NCBI GenBank assembly: GCA_029260795.1
Contig: JAJDCO010000137.1
Coordinates: 1 to 42,231, forward strand
Source of the DNA: Planctomycetota bacterium
GTDB lineage: Bacteria > Planctomycetota > OFTM77
DNA length: 42,231 nt
Direction: 5' to 3'
The notes beneath the pieces are model-generated. The model searched no databases, was not told the DNA's origin, and was given only the letters and a program-made list of their open reading frames with translations. Shown here one piece after another: positions 1 to 8,886 of this stretch. How positions within the stretch are numbered: the first letter of the stretch is position 1; each line of letters opens with the position of its first letter. The translations under genes were made by a program, and so were the position numbers.

Positions 1-517
1 CAGTCGGTCTCGCGTGACGATTACCGTCGGTGGCTCTGCCTTCTCGCACGTGCATGGGGTACAGAGACCCGAACGGAGTTCGACAGGTCGCGCCAGTTAA
101 TCCTCGTGGCCTGTCGGCGGGGCGGTTTGCCTTCGAAGAGCGTGGGTGAGAGAGCGGTGCGCGAGAAGCCCTCCCGCTCGACTGAATCCCAGCTTTGCAG
201 CACGAGACGGTGTTTTCTGGGGAGCGGAGCATCGTGACCGAACGGGCTCTCTTGTTGCACTAAAATGAGGTAAATATCATATGATTACCAAGTCGGCCCG
301 AATAACCTTCCGTTCGTCGGGGTGGCGGCTAGCCAACAGGCCTCCTCCCCTGACAAGGCTGGCCAAGACTGCCCCGACAGGCCGAGGTTCTTGCAACCTT
401 GGGCTGAAGCCGGCGATCCAAGATCAGGAACCCGGCTGAGACGATCGCGCAAGACACTTCGGACCAACGGCTGAAAGCCGGCGGTCCTAGATCGATGGGA
501 CCGAGACGAGAGGAACG
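1..517. other. Gene-free left edge with REP-like direct repeat
   Basis: I see no convincing gene here; the open frames lack a recognisable domain and a good ribosome site. An AT-rich patch at about 260-290 contains the perfect palindrome ATCATATGAT and could hold a promoter, but no start supports this. Two imperfect copies of a roughly 42-bp unit begin at 402 and 470. Each opens with a small hairpin (GGCT-GA-AGCC and CGGCT-GAA-AGCCG) followed by CGGCG(A/G)TCC and ends near GAGACGA. They resemble the REP-like palindromes in other gaps of this window. Confidence 0.5.
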
Positions 518-1060
518 ATGAGCTACTGCGAGGCCGCTCCTGGCCATCCGGATCATGGCCCCTACCACGATCGCGAGTACGGGTTTCCGGCGCGGGACGA
601 CGCGGTGCTGTTCGAGCGACTGATCCTGGAGATCAACCAGGCCGGGCTCTCGTGGCTGACGATCCTGCGCAAGCGACCCGCCTTCAAGATGGCCTATGCG
701 GGATTCGATGTCGCCGCCGTCGCCCGTTTCGACGATCGGGATCGAGCGCGACTGCTCGCCGACGCCGGAATCATCCGCAATCGTCTCAAGGTCGACGCCG
801 CGATCGAGAATGCGCGCCGACTCTTGGAGATCATCGACTCGCACGGCAGCTTTGCTGATTGGCTCGACGCGCATCATCCGCTCTCCAAGGAGTGGTGGGT
901 GAAGCTCTTCAAGAAGACGTTTCGGTTCACGGGCGGCGAGATCACCGGCGAGTTCCTGATGAGCCTGGGCTACCTGCCCGGTGCTCACGTCGAGAGCTGT
1001 CCGGTATATGTGAGAGTGCTGAAGAAGCGGCCCCCTTGGCACACCGCGTCGGCGACATGA
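518..1060 (+). CDS. tag: DNA-3-methyladenine glycosylase I
   Basis: This 180-aa protein belongs to the Tag family, which removes 3-methyladenine from alkylated DNA as the first step of base excision repair in the cytoplasm. The family signature is clear: C4 and H17 near the N-terminus and the H-V-E-S-C pair (H157, C161) near the C-terminus match the four zinc ligands of E. coli Tag. The segments NQAGLSW and DAGIIRNRLK match the helix-hairpin-helix core. The length is close to the 187 aa of the E. coli enzyme. The start at 518 follows a purine-rich GAGAGGA ending at 514. The stop codon overlaps the start of the next gene (ATGA), so the two are probably translated together. The family assignment is firm. 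Confidence 0.95.
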   Translation: MSYCEAAPGHPDHGPYHDREYGFPARDDAVLFERLILEINQAGLSWLTILRKRPAFKMAYAGFDVAAVARFDDRDRARLLADAGIIRNRLKVDAAIENARRLLEIIDSHGSFADWLDAHHPLSKEWWVKLFKKTFRFTGGEITGEFLMSLGYLPGAHVESCPVYVRVLKKRPPWHTASAT

Positions 1061-1581
1061 TCGAGCCCAAGCTGCCGAAGGACGTTCCGCGATATGCTCC
1101 GGCGCGCGCTCTTCCGCCGTATCGATTCATTCCCGGACGCGGCTTGCCGCATCCGATCAACGATCCCGCTGGGCACAGCTACCAAGAGCATCCCGACCAG
1201 CCGAGCGAGCCTTGGACCGTCGAGAGCTGGCCTCGGCTCGAAGACTGGCTTGTCGGCGTCGACCTCTTCAATCACGCCTACTGGTGGGAGTCGCACGAGG
1301 CCTTCGAGGGATTGTGGCAGGTCGCGCCGACGCCGGAGACGACCGAGCTCCTTCAGGGGCTCATTCAGATCGCGGTGGCCTTGCTCAAGTCATACCAAGG
1401 TCAGCGCCGTCCCGCCCGGTCGCTGCTCGAGCGCGGGCGAATGCGATTCGCGTCCCTCCCAGTGGAGCCGGCATGCCTGATGGGTGTCGACCGTGGACAG
1501 CTGCTTCGCGACGCCGACGAGTACATTCAGGCCCGGAGCCGCGGCGAGAGGGGCCGAGCGCCGACGATCCGACTCTCGTGA
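1057..1581 (+). CDS. DUF309 domain-containing protein
   Basis: This 174-aa protein carries the DUF309 signature DLFNHAYWWESHEAFEGLW at about residues 66-84, followed by ELLQGLIQIAVALLK. DUF309 proteins are small, helical and probably cytoplasmic; no biochemical role is established as far as I know, and the conserved Trp/Glu/His cluster only suggests a binding or catalytic pocket. I chose the ATG at 1057 because it overlaps the stop codon of tag as ATGA, although the frame stays open further upstream. No signal peptide is seen. The coupling to tag implies shared expression but does not show a role in DNA repair. Confidence 0.88.
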   Translation: MIEPKLPKDVPRYAPARALPPYRFIPGRGLPHPINDPAGHSYQEHPDQPSEPWTVESWPRLEDWLVGVDLFNHAYWWESHEAFEGLWQVAPTPETTELLQGLIQIAVALLKSYQGQRRPARSLLERGRMRFASLPVEPACLMGVDRGQLLRDADEYIQARSRGERGRAPTIRLS

Positions 1582-1714
1582 CCGTGGACGGCCTTCGCTG
1601 CAAAAAACGGCCGGAGCGCTCCGCCGAGTGAAGGAGCTCCCTCGGCCCCCGGGTCCTCCTCGGTTACCATGGCATTCTCCGTCACGATGCGTCGCTCCGA
1701 ACCGAGGATCCTCG

Positions 1715-2710
1715 ATGCTGATTCCGATGATCGCCGCTCTGCTGCTGTCCCTCTTCCCGGTGGCGGGATCCGGCGACGGTGAGCTCGTGCGCGGAATCAC
1801 GATCTCGACGCACGGCATGGGGCGTGACTGGGGCACCGACGCGCTCTTGGGAACCTTGGAGGAGGTCCGAGAGCTCGGTGCCGGCTGGATCTCCATTCAT
1901 CCCTATGCGCGCATCGAGGCCGACGGCAGCCTGCGGCACTATGAGGATCTCGATGCCGAGGCCCCCCCGGAGTACTGGGTGCGCCCGATCCGCGAGGCCC
2001 ACGCGCGGGGCCTCAAGATCCTGATCAAGCCACACCTCGCCTACTGGGGTTCGCCCTTTCGTTGGCGAGGCGACATCGTCTTCGAGGAGGCAGCGGCTCG
2101 CCAACGGTTCTGGAGAGACTACGTGCGCTGGATCGAGATGCTCGCACACTCCTGCCGCGCGGCCGACGGCTTCGTCGTGGGAACCGAGCTCGATCGCCTG
2201 CTCGGCCACGAACGAGAGTGGCGCGGGTTGATCCGATCTGTGCGGAGCCGCACCGATGCCGCGCTGACCTACGCCGCCAATTGGACCGACTTCGAGCGCG
2301 TGCCGTTCTGGGACGCTCTCGACGTCATCGGCATTCAGGCCTACTTCCCCCTCGCCGAGGGTCCTGACGCCGCCAGCGAGGCCGATCTGCGCGCCAGCTG
2401 GCGACGCTGGATGACTCGCATCCGGCGAGCAGCCGAGAAGCACGACCGCAACGTCGTGTTCACCGAGCTTGGATACAATCGCTCGTTCCGGGCACCGGTC
2501 CAGCCCTGGAGCGACCAAACCGATGGCCCTGAAGCCTGGCTGGTCGCCGCCCGGTGCTACCGGACCGCGTTCGAGGCAATCGATGCCGAGCCTCGGGTCC
2601 TCGGCGCCTTCTTGTGGAAGTGGTTTCCCGGCCCGCGCCCGAACGGCCGCAACTTTCAGCTCGCCGTTCCCGAGATTCGCTCCGTGATCGAAGCCGCCTG
2701 GAAGCGTTGA
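1715..2710 (+). CDS. Glycoside hydrolase, GH113-like TIM barrel
   Basis: A 331-aa protein with an N-terminal hydrophobic segment (MLIPMIAALLLSLFPVAGSG), probably a signal peptide, followed by a TIM-barrel hydrolase domain. The order of motifs matches the GH113 beta-mannanase-like family: GITISTHG near the N-terminus, LIKPHLAYWG, GTELDRL (probable acid/base Glu), the segment beginning AANWTDFERVPFW and running into VIGIQAYFPL, and VFTELGYN (probable nucleophile Glu). Known members cleave beta-1,4-mannan, but the substrate here cannot be read from sequence. The start at 1715 has GAGGA at 1704-1708 with good spacing and yields the signal peptide; the frame is open further upstream, into the previous gene. 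It is probably exported. Confidence 0.85.
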   Translation: MLIPMIAALLLSLFPVAGSGDGELVRGITISTHGMGRDWGTDALLGTLEEVRELGAGWISIHPYARIEADGSLRHYEDLDAEAPPEYWVRPIREAHARGLKILIKPHLAYWGSPFRWRGDIVFEEAAARQRFWRDYVRWIEMLAHSCRAADGFVVGTELDRLLGHEREWRGLIRSVRSRTDAALTYAANWTDFERVPFWDALDVIGIQAYFPLAEGPDAASEADLRASWRRWMTRIRRAAEKHDRNVVFTELGYNRSFRAPVQPWSDQTDGPEAWLVAARCYRTAFEAIDAEPRVLGAFLWKWFPGPRPNGRNFQLAVPEIRSVIEAAWKR

Positions 2711-2816
2711 CGCCGAGCTCCGGGTGGAGGGAATCGCTCGGGCGAGAACTTCGAGGCGGCACGGGCGTCCATGAGCCTCGCCGCCTGATTCCGACCCGCA
2801 CGCAGGAGACCGAGAC

Positions 2817-3602
2817 ATGCCCCTCACTCGCCGCATCACGGCCACGCTGATCCTCCTCAGCTTCCTCGCCGCCCCCTCGCTCGCCGACATCGCCGTCCCC
2901 GGATACAAGCAGTTCCACATCGAGGCGCGCCTGGACTTCGGTGACTTGAAAGATCGCTGCTACTCGCTCATCGAGGTGAAGGAAGGCGACACGCTCAGCG
3001 CGATCGCGAAGAAGCATCTCGGAGACGCGTCACGCTACCCGGAGATCGAACGACTCAACCCCGAGCTCGATCCGGACGGCATTCGGCCAGGTGACGAGAT
3101 CCTGTTGCCGCCTCGAAAGGCGGACGGATCGGGGCGCCGTTACTTCATCTACTATCGCTCGGGTCCCGGCGCCTCCTCGAGGCCGACGCTGTTGGGTCAG
3201 GACCGACAGATTCGCGGGCCCTACATGGCGCGGGTGTACGCCGTGCCCGAGACCGCGCGCGAGGAATTCGAGGCGTTGTTCGCCGATCGCAAGAAGAGCC
3301 CGCGCGCCGACGACATCGACCCCGAGCTTGGGGTCGCGATCTCCGCGTCGATCGATCTTCGGATGAGCCTTCCGAACGCCAACGCCACCGAGCGAGTCGA
3401 TGGCCATGTTCGGTTGCTCTCGGTCAAGGACAAGGTGCTCTCGATCGAGTACACGCGACAGCACTTCGACCGCAAGGGCCGCGAGATCGACTCCAACCAG
3501 CAATCGGCGAGCGCATTGCCCTTGCTCGGCGTCGGTCTGCTCGGGCTCATGGTCATCGGCTTCATTGGCTGGAAGCGTCGCCGGGAGCTTTCGGTGGCAT
3601 GA
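2817..3602 (+). CDS. Secreted LysM-domain protein with C-terminal membrane anchor
   Basis: A 261-aa protein with a signal peptide (about residues 1-23), a LysM domain at about residues 51-98 (EVKEGDTLSAIAKKHLGD ... NPEL ... IRPGDEILLPP), a central region of unknown fold, and a C-terminal hydrophobic helix followed by WKRRRE. LysM domains bind peptidoglycan or related N-acetylglucosamine polymers. The C-terminal helix plus basic tail suggests the protein stays in the membrane with LysM on the outer side. The start at 2817 follows AGGAG at 2804-2808. The stop codon overlaps the next start (ATGA), forming a three-gene unit with two membrane proteins. The role of the central domain is unknown. 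Confidence 0.85.
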   Translation: MPLTRRITATLILLSFLAAPSLADIAVPGYKQFHIEARLDFGDLKDRCYSLIEVKEGDTLSAIAKKHLGDASRYPEIERLNPELDPDGIRPGDEILLPPRKADGSGRRYFIYYRSGPGASSRPTLLGQDRQIRGPYMARVYAVPETAREEFEALFADRKKSPRADDIDPELGVAISASIDLRMSLPNANATERVDGHVRLLSVKDKVLSIEYTRQHFDRKGREIDSNQQSASALPLLGVGLLGLMVIGFIGWKRRRELSVA

Positions 3603-4588
3603 GCTCGCGCTGGACCTCACCGCTCCTCCTCATCGGAGCCGCGTGCGTCGTCGCCTGGCTCGCGGTCGGCGCGCCCTTGCTGGTGTACTCGATCACGTTG
3701 GCCGTCTTCGGTCTCCCGCATGTGCTCGTGGAGCTGCGCTACGTCGACGAGCGCTTTCGCGACCGCCTGTCGCGACCGCTGCTCCTCGGCATCGGTGGGC
3801 TGCTGACCGGCATCGTGCTCCTCCGCGTGACGGCCTTCGCCGGCTGGACGCGACAGAGCCTCGTGCCGCTCGAGCTCGGACTCGTGGTCGCGCTCGTCGC
3901 CGCTGCCGGGTTCGCGGTCGGGCGGCGTGCTCTCGGTACGCGGATGCTGGCAGGCCTGGCGGCGCTCGTCTTGGCCGCCGGTGCCCTGTGGGCGCCGTTG
4001 ACGATGTTGGTGCTGCTCGCGGTCCTCCACAACCTGACCCCGGTCGGGTTCCTGGCCGAGGCGCTCCGAGGCTCGGCTCGTCGACGCGCACTGCTGCTGT
4101 GTGCGGCCACCTTCGGGGCGCTGCCGCTCGTCATTCTCAGTGGACTTCCCGAGCTCGCCCTCGAGGCCCTCGGAGGACGGGCTCTCGATGTGAGCGTTCT
4201 GCGCCTGGGAACGCTGCGCGATCATCTGGGTGCTTTCGTGCCAGCGCCGTGGCAGGGCGACTCCCTCGGCGTGCGCGTCTTTTCACTCGCCGCCTACTTG
4301 CAGTGCCTGCACTACGCGGTCGTCCTGTACGTCCTGCCACGGCTCGGTCGAGTCGAGGCCGCGCCCCCGAGTCCGAGAAGATCGCAAGGATGGCTCTCGC
4401 GTCACGCCTTCGGCCTGAGTGTCACGACCGTCTCGAGCGTCTTTCTGCTCTGGTTTGCGCTGTCGTTCGTTGAGGCGCGCACGGTGTATGGATTCTTCGC
4501 GGCCGTGCATGCATGGGTCGAGCTCCCGATCTTGCTCATCGCCCTGGGAGGGATCGGGGCGGTGCGTCCGCGGGCAATGGCGAGATGA
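3599..4588 (+). CDS. Polytopic membrane protein, Brp/Blh-like
   Basis: A 329-aa protein made mostly of hydrophobic helices, probably eight to ten membrane spans. Histidines sit in or beside membrane segments in the contexts FGLPHVLVE, AVLHNLTP, LQCLHYAVV and AAVHAWVELP. This layout, with a PH motif in the first helices and further membrane histidines, recalls the Brp/Blh family of beta-carotene 15,15'-dioxygenases, which bind iron through such residues. The match is distant, and the usual Gly/Asp after the PH is not kept. No carotenoid or rhodopsin gene lies nearby. The gene overlaps its neighbours by ATGA on both sides, so it is cotranscribed with the LysM protein and the small membrane protein. 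The enzymatic role is uncertain. Confidence 0.7.
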   Translation: MSSRWTSPLLLIGAACVVAWLAVGAPLLVYSITLAVFGLPHVLVELRYVDERFRDRLSRPLLLGIGGLLTGIVLLRVTAFAGWTRQSLVPLELGLVVALVAAAGFAVGRRALGTRMLAGLAALVLAAGALWAPLTMLVLLAVLHNLTPVGFLAEALRGSARRRALLLCAATFGALPLVILSGLPELALEALGGRALDVSVLRLGTLRDHLGAFVPAPWQGDSLGVRVFSLAAYLQCLHYAVVLYVLPRLGRVEAAPPSPRRSQGWLSRHAFGLSVTTVSSVFLLWFALSFVEARTVYGFFAAVHAWVELPILLIALGGIGAVRPRAMAR

Positions 4589-4899
4589 GCTGGGGGAACT
4601 ATCTCCTGCTCCTCGCTCTGACCCTCGCGATCGAGCTGGGAATCATCGAGGGAATCCGCCGCCTCTCTCCGCCCGCGCCTCGCCGCGTCGACGTGCTGTG
4701 GGCAAATCTGGGTACGCACCCCCTGGCCAATGTTGCGATCAGCCTGCTGGGCTGGCCGTTTCTCCCCATCGAGCTGCTCGTGGTCGGTACCGAAGCCATC
4801 GCCTTTCGGTGGCTGAATCCCGCTCTGAGCTGGCGGCGCGCCTGCGCCATTGCTCTCATCGCCAACGCCGTCACGGCATTGCTCTCGCTCGCGACGTGA
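4585..4899 (+). CDS. Small integral membrane protein
   Basis: A 104-aa protein with about three hydrophobic helices (residues 5-22, 48-68, 84-102) and no domain I recognise. The start at 4585 overlaps the stop of the preceding membrane-protein gene as ATGA. The tight coupling in a three-gene unit suggests it is a partner subunit of, or assembly factor for, the preceding Brp/Blh-like protein. That is inference from position only. Confidence 0.75.
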   Translation: MSWGNYLLLLALTLAIELGIIEGIRRLSPPAPRRVDVLWANLGTHPLANVAISLLGWPFLPIELLVVGTEAIAFRWLNPALSWRRACAIALIANAVTALLSLAT

Positions 4900-5219
<320 letters not shown>

Positions 5220-7109
5220 TTAGCGTCCGATGTTCTGGGTGGTCTCGCCGCGGGATCCTAGGTCGACGGTGACCGGTTCCAGCTCGGCGCCGACTTTCTC
5301 GGCGATGAGGCGATAGGTTCCGGCTGAGAGGCCGGCGACCGCGTATCGGCCCGACTCGTCGAGCGGCACGCGCCGCATGGTCTCGCCGCGATCGTTCGTG
5401 ATCCGCACATGGCCGTGCTTCGCCGGGGCGCCGGCGACCGACACGTGGCCTTGAATCGAAGCGCCGATCTCCAGACAACACACGACCGGCGCGCCGGATT
5501 GCCCGTTCGTCACGAGCACCCGCTCGCCCCGATTCTGCGCGTAGTCCTTGTGGGCAGCCACGACCCAATACTCACCGTCCGGCAGGCCTTGGATCTCGAA
5601 GTGGCCGGCTTCATCCGTGTGTGCCGAACCGGCCAGAGTGGTGTTCTTGGAACGGAGCGCGAAGCGCGGCGCTTCGAGCTCGGAGCCCGCGACCATCAAG
5701 CGCACCCAGGCATTCGCAAGCGGCTGGCCGGCCGCGTCGAGAACTTGCCCGTCGAATGCGGCGCCGCGCTTCACCTCGAGCTCCAAGCCACCCGGTGCCG
5801 GCAGGCTTGCCTCGATCTCGGTGACCTGGAATCCCTCGACCTGGACGCGAACTCGATAGTCGCCCCGAGGCAGCGCGGCGGATGTGAACCGGCCGTCTTC
5901 GTCGGAGCTGGCCGTCCAGCGCCGTGCGCCCGAGATGAGCAAGACGCGCGCGCCGGCCACCGGCTCTCCCGTCGCACGATCGTTCACCCGACCCGTCGCC
6001 GGGGAAGCACTCTGAGCGGTGAGAGTGACCGGCGAGTCCCAGGCGGTGACGCCGGAGAGCGTGAGCGGTCCATATCCTCGAGCCAAGGCGTGGAGATTGA
6101 GCGCGTCGTCTCCGACGCTCTCGAACAGGAAGGTCCCGTCGGGGCCAGTCGTCGACGACTGCGGCCCCTGCTCGCCGATCACCTGGATCACCGCTCCCGG
6201 TATCGCCTTGCCTTGCTCGTCGACCATTTGCCCAGTGAGCTGCTGGGCTGGCGTGAGCTCGAGTACGACCTCGGTGTCGCCGGCTTCCGGCAGGCGAACC
6301 TCCTCGGTCCGGATCGCGAATCCCTGGGCTTGAATCTTCAGGCGAGCGGAACCCGAGCTCAGACCAGCCAGCTCGAAAGCGCCTTCGCCATCCGAGACCG
6401 CCGAGCGCTCGAGGTCGAAGAGCTGAGTGGCATTGCTCGGAAGCAACACGATCGAAGCGTCCTCGATGGCCGCGCCTTCCGTCGTCGTGACTTGACCCAC
6501 GATGCGGATGCCGGACTCCATGACGAGGTGGGCTTCGGAATCCGGTTCCACGATGAAAGCGTCGAGCAGAGTGGCTTTCCAGCTCCGGTGCGAGGCGTGG
6601 ATCATCCAAGGACCCGCGTCCGAAGCCGGCATCACGAAGCGTCCCTGGTGGTCGGAGAGCAGCACAACGGTCGACGGATTCGACCACTGCCTGCCTGGGC
6701 GAGCGATCATGACGCGAGCGTCGGCGATGCTCTTGCCTTCGGGCGACGTGATGCGACCGGCCAGCAGCGGCATCGTGCTCTCGACGATCGTCTCGGGACG
6801 AGCCGACGTCTCGATTCCGGACGGAGCCACGTCGATCGACGCGTCACGGCTCGCCATGCGAATCTCTCGAGGCTCGACGCTTCGCGATTCGTTCAGCCCG
6901 GGACTCAAGACGGGCAAGGCTCTCGTCTCGGAGGCGACGTCGATCACATCGCAAGGCTCGAGAAGCTCGACCGAAGTCGATCGGTCACCGGATGAGCCGG
7001 CGTCGTCGATCCAGTCGAGGGCGACGAATGCCACGGGTGCCGCGAGGGCGACCAGGGCGGCCAGGGCGGCCAAGCTGACGAAGATGTTGCGTGCGTGGTG
7101 GCGGCTCAT
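5220..7109 (-). CDS. Membrane-anchored protein with six carboxypeptidase-regulatory-like repeats
   Basis: A 629-aa protein with an N-terminal membrane helix (about residues 10-33) and then a long outer part. This part carries about six repeats of the carboxypeptidase-regulatory-like (transthyretin-like beta-sandwich) type. Each repeat opens with a G-x-V/I-x-(8-10)-P/A-L/I-x-x-A-x-V pattern: LAGRITSPEGKSIADARVMI, IVGQVTTTEGAAIEDASIVL, LTGQMVDEQGKAIPGAVIQV, ATGRVNDRATGEPVAGARVL, FDGQVLDAAGQPLANAWVRL and IQGHVSVAGAPAKHGHVRI. Such repeats act as structural or ligand-binding modules; no catalytic domain is seen. I chose the ATG whose coding end is 7109 because GGAGAGAG precedes it; an in-frame start 23 codons upstream lacks support. 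It is probably surface-exposed. Confidence 0.87.
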   Translation of the reverse strand: MSRHHARNIFVSLAALAALVALAAPVAFVALDWIDDAGSSGDRSTSVELLEPCDVIDVASETRALPVLSPGLNESRSVEPREIRMASRDASIDVAPSGIETSARPETIVESTMPLLAGRITSPEGKSIADARVMIARPGRQWSNPSTVVLLSDHQGRFVMPASDAGPWMIHASHRSWKATLLDAFIVEPDSEAHLVMESGIRIVGQVTTTEGAAIEDASIVLLPSNATQLFDLERSAVSDGEGAFELAGLSSGSARLKIQAQGFAIRTEEVRLPEAGDTEVVLELTPAQQLTGQMVDEQGKAIPGAVIQVIGEQGPQSSTTGPDGTFLFESVGDDALNLHALARGYGPLTLSGVTAWDSPVTLTAQSASPATGRVNDRATGEPVAGARVLLISGARRWTASSDEDGRFTSAALPRGDYRVRVQVEGFQVTEIEASLPAPGGLELEVKRGAAFDGQVLDAAGQPLANAWVRLMVAGSELEAPRFALRSKNTTLAGSAHTDEAGHFEIQGLPDGEYWVVAAHKDYAQNRGERVLVTNGQSGAPVVCCLEIGASIQGHVSVAGAPAKHGHVRITNDRGETMRRVPLDESGRYAVAGLSAGTYRLIAEKVGAELEPVTVDLGSRGETTQNIGR

Positions 7110-7524
7110 GGCTCTCTCCGTGCGTGGGGTGTTCGCTCTCTCTCTCGTTGTCGGCGGAGCTCTCTCGGTCACCGCCACCCAGAAAAGACCCGAAAAGCGC
7201 TCGGAGCGAACACGAAAAGAGAGACTCGAGGCCCTCTCCGAAAACCAAAGATCGAGCTCTGCGGTCGCGCGGTCAGAAAGCGATCGGCGTTGCGAATCGG
7301 AGGGCGGACTTCAGTCCGCTGCGGTCGCGCGGTCAGAGAATGGCGCGTGCAACAAGCTCGTCACGCGGGGAAGACGCCTCTCGTGTCGATCCACGTCCGC
7401 GGCTGCATTCAGAATGCGCCGCGTGGTCGATCGGCTTCCCACCCGAATGAATTCGGGCCTCCGATTCGAGGGCCTCGGAGGGCGCGACGCCCGCGGCCCC
7501 TGCCTGGTGGGCGACGGCTTGGAC
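7110..7524. other. Intergenic region with palindromes and a 60-bp-spaced direct repeat
   Basis: No gene seen. The 19-bp word CTGCGGTCGCGCGGTCAGA occurs at 7259 and again at 7319. Between them lies the perfect hairpin GCGGACT-TC-AGTCCGC (7304-7319). A second hairpin, CCGAAT-GA-ATTCGG, is at about 7441-7454. The promoter of the minus-strand repeat protein must lie in the right-hand part of this gap. The palindromes belong to the REP-like group described in the findings. Confidence 0.6.
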
Positions 7525-8871
7525 CTACAGCCCCTCGATACCGCCATTGCTATCGGCGAAGCTCGTGATTCGAACGCCGCTCTTGCGGAGCAGGTGGAGG
7601 TAGAGGTTTGCAAGGGGAACCTCGGAGCGGCGAGGCATCAGGTGACGACCGGTCTTGAAGAGGCCGTTCCCTTGACCGGCGACGAGAATCGGTAGGTTGT
7701 CGTGGTTGTGCCGATTGCCGTCGGAGAGGCCGGAGCCGAACAGGATCGCGCAGCGCTCGAGCAGCGGGCTTCCTTGATCCTCGATCTCGCCGAGGCGAGT
7801 CAAGAACCGCGCGAAGGCTTCGACATGGAAGTGGTTGATCGTGCGGAGCTTCGTGAGCTTGGCCTCGTCGTTCCCATGATGCGAGAGATCGTGATGCCCA
7901 TCCGGGACACCGATCTGTCGGTAGCTGAGGTTGCTGCCGCCGTTGCCGGTCATGAAGGTGATCACGCGAGTGATATCCGCCTGAAAGGCGAGCGCCATGA
8001 TCTCGTACATGAGCGCGAGGCGATCGGAATAGCTGCGACCCGCCTGCTCGAGGAGCTCTCGTGGCGGAGCCAGGGTCGAAGTCTCCTCCGCATTCTCGAA
8101 GCGCTTCTCGAGATCGCGAATCGCCGTCAGGTATTCGTCCAGCTTGGCCCGGTCCCCGGGTCCCAGCGTGCGCTGCAAGCGCTTGGCATCCTCGAGCGCC
8201 TGGTCGAGCAGCTGAACCGTCTTCTCGCGACGACGGAGCTGCTCCGCTTGATCGAGCACGACGTCCGGGTCACCGAAGAGGCGCCGGAAGACTTCGCGCG
8301 GATCGACCTCCTTGGCCACCGGCGCGGTCGGCGTCCGCCACGAGATGTTGTTCGAGTAGGCGCAGCTGTAGCCCGAGTCGCAGATCCCGGCGAGCTTGCC
8401 GCCCTGCATGCCGAGCTCGAGCGAGCGCAGCGAGGTCTCGCCTCCGATCGCCTCGGCGAGCATCTGGTCGACGGACACTCCTACCTCGATGTCGGCGCCT
8501 CCCGTCTTCCGTGCGCGCATGCAGGTGAGGAAGGTCGACGCCGCGCGGGCGTGGTCACCGGGCCCGTCGCCGTGAGCGCGCCCGGCGTCGATCGCCAAGC
8601 GGCTCAACACACTCACGGACTTCTTCAGAGGCTCCAGAGGCTCGAGCAGGAACGGAAGCTTGCCCAGGCGCCCGGAGTCTTCACCCGGTGTCCAGTCGTC
8701 GATCTTCACACCGTTGGGCATGAACACGAACGCATGCCGAGTCGGCGCTTTGACGGAGGCCCTCGCCAAGGAGGGTGTCATCGCCTCGAGCCAAGGAAGA
8801 GCGATCGCGACACCGGTCCCGCGCAGGAAGGTTCGACGGGAGAGCGCACGGCGGCGGAGCGGAGTAGCCAT
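7525..8871 (-). CDS. DUF1552 domain-containing secreted protein
   Basis: A 448-aa protein with a Tat-type signal (RRTFLRG at about residues 12-18, then a hydrophobic stretch), matching the DUF1552 family throughout. Typical segments are FVFMPNGVKIDDWTP, GGNGGSNLSYRQIGVPDGHH, LSHHGND and LFGSGLSDGNRHNHDNLPIL. The last of these recalls the alkaline-phosphatase-like fold of the related DUF1501 proteins; enzymatic activity is unproven. Tat export implies folding before secretion, often with a metal. The start at 8871 lies 15 nt after the stop of the DUF1592 gene, so the two form an operon, a pairing common in Planctomycetota and some other soil and marine bacteria. Confidence 0.93.
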   Translation of the reverse strand: MATPLRRRALSRRTFLRGTGVAIALPWLEAMTPSLARASVKAPTRHAFVFMPNGVKIDDWTPGEDSGRLGKLPFLLEPLEPLKKSVSVLSRLAIDAGRAHGDGPGDHARAASTFLTCMRARKTGGADIEVGVSVDQMLAEAIGGETSLRSLELGMQGGKLAGICDSGYSCAYSNNISWRTPTAPVAKEVDPREVFRRLFGDPDVVLDQAEQLRRREKTVQLLDQALEDAKRLQRTLGPGDRAKLDEYLTAIRDLEKRFENAEETSTLAPPRELLEQAGRSYSDRLALMYEIMALAFQADITRVITFMTGNGGSNLSYRQIGVPDGHHDLSHHGNDEAKLTKLRTINHFHVEAFARFLTRLGEIEDQGSPLLERCAILFGSGLSDGNRHNHDNLPILVAGQGNGLFKTGRHLMPRRSEVPLANLYLHLLRKSGVRITSFADSNGGIEGL

Positions 8872-8886
8872 CGTTTCCAGGTCCTC

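Noticed and set aside
5409..6995. Long plus-strand frame of 528 codons opposite the repeat protein
   Set aside because: Shadow of the minus-strand gene: no domain, while the minus frame shows clear beta-sandwich repeats and a membrane helix.
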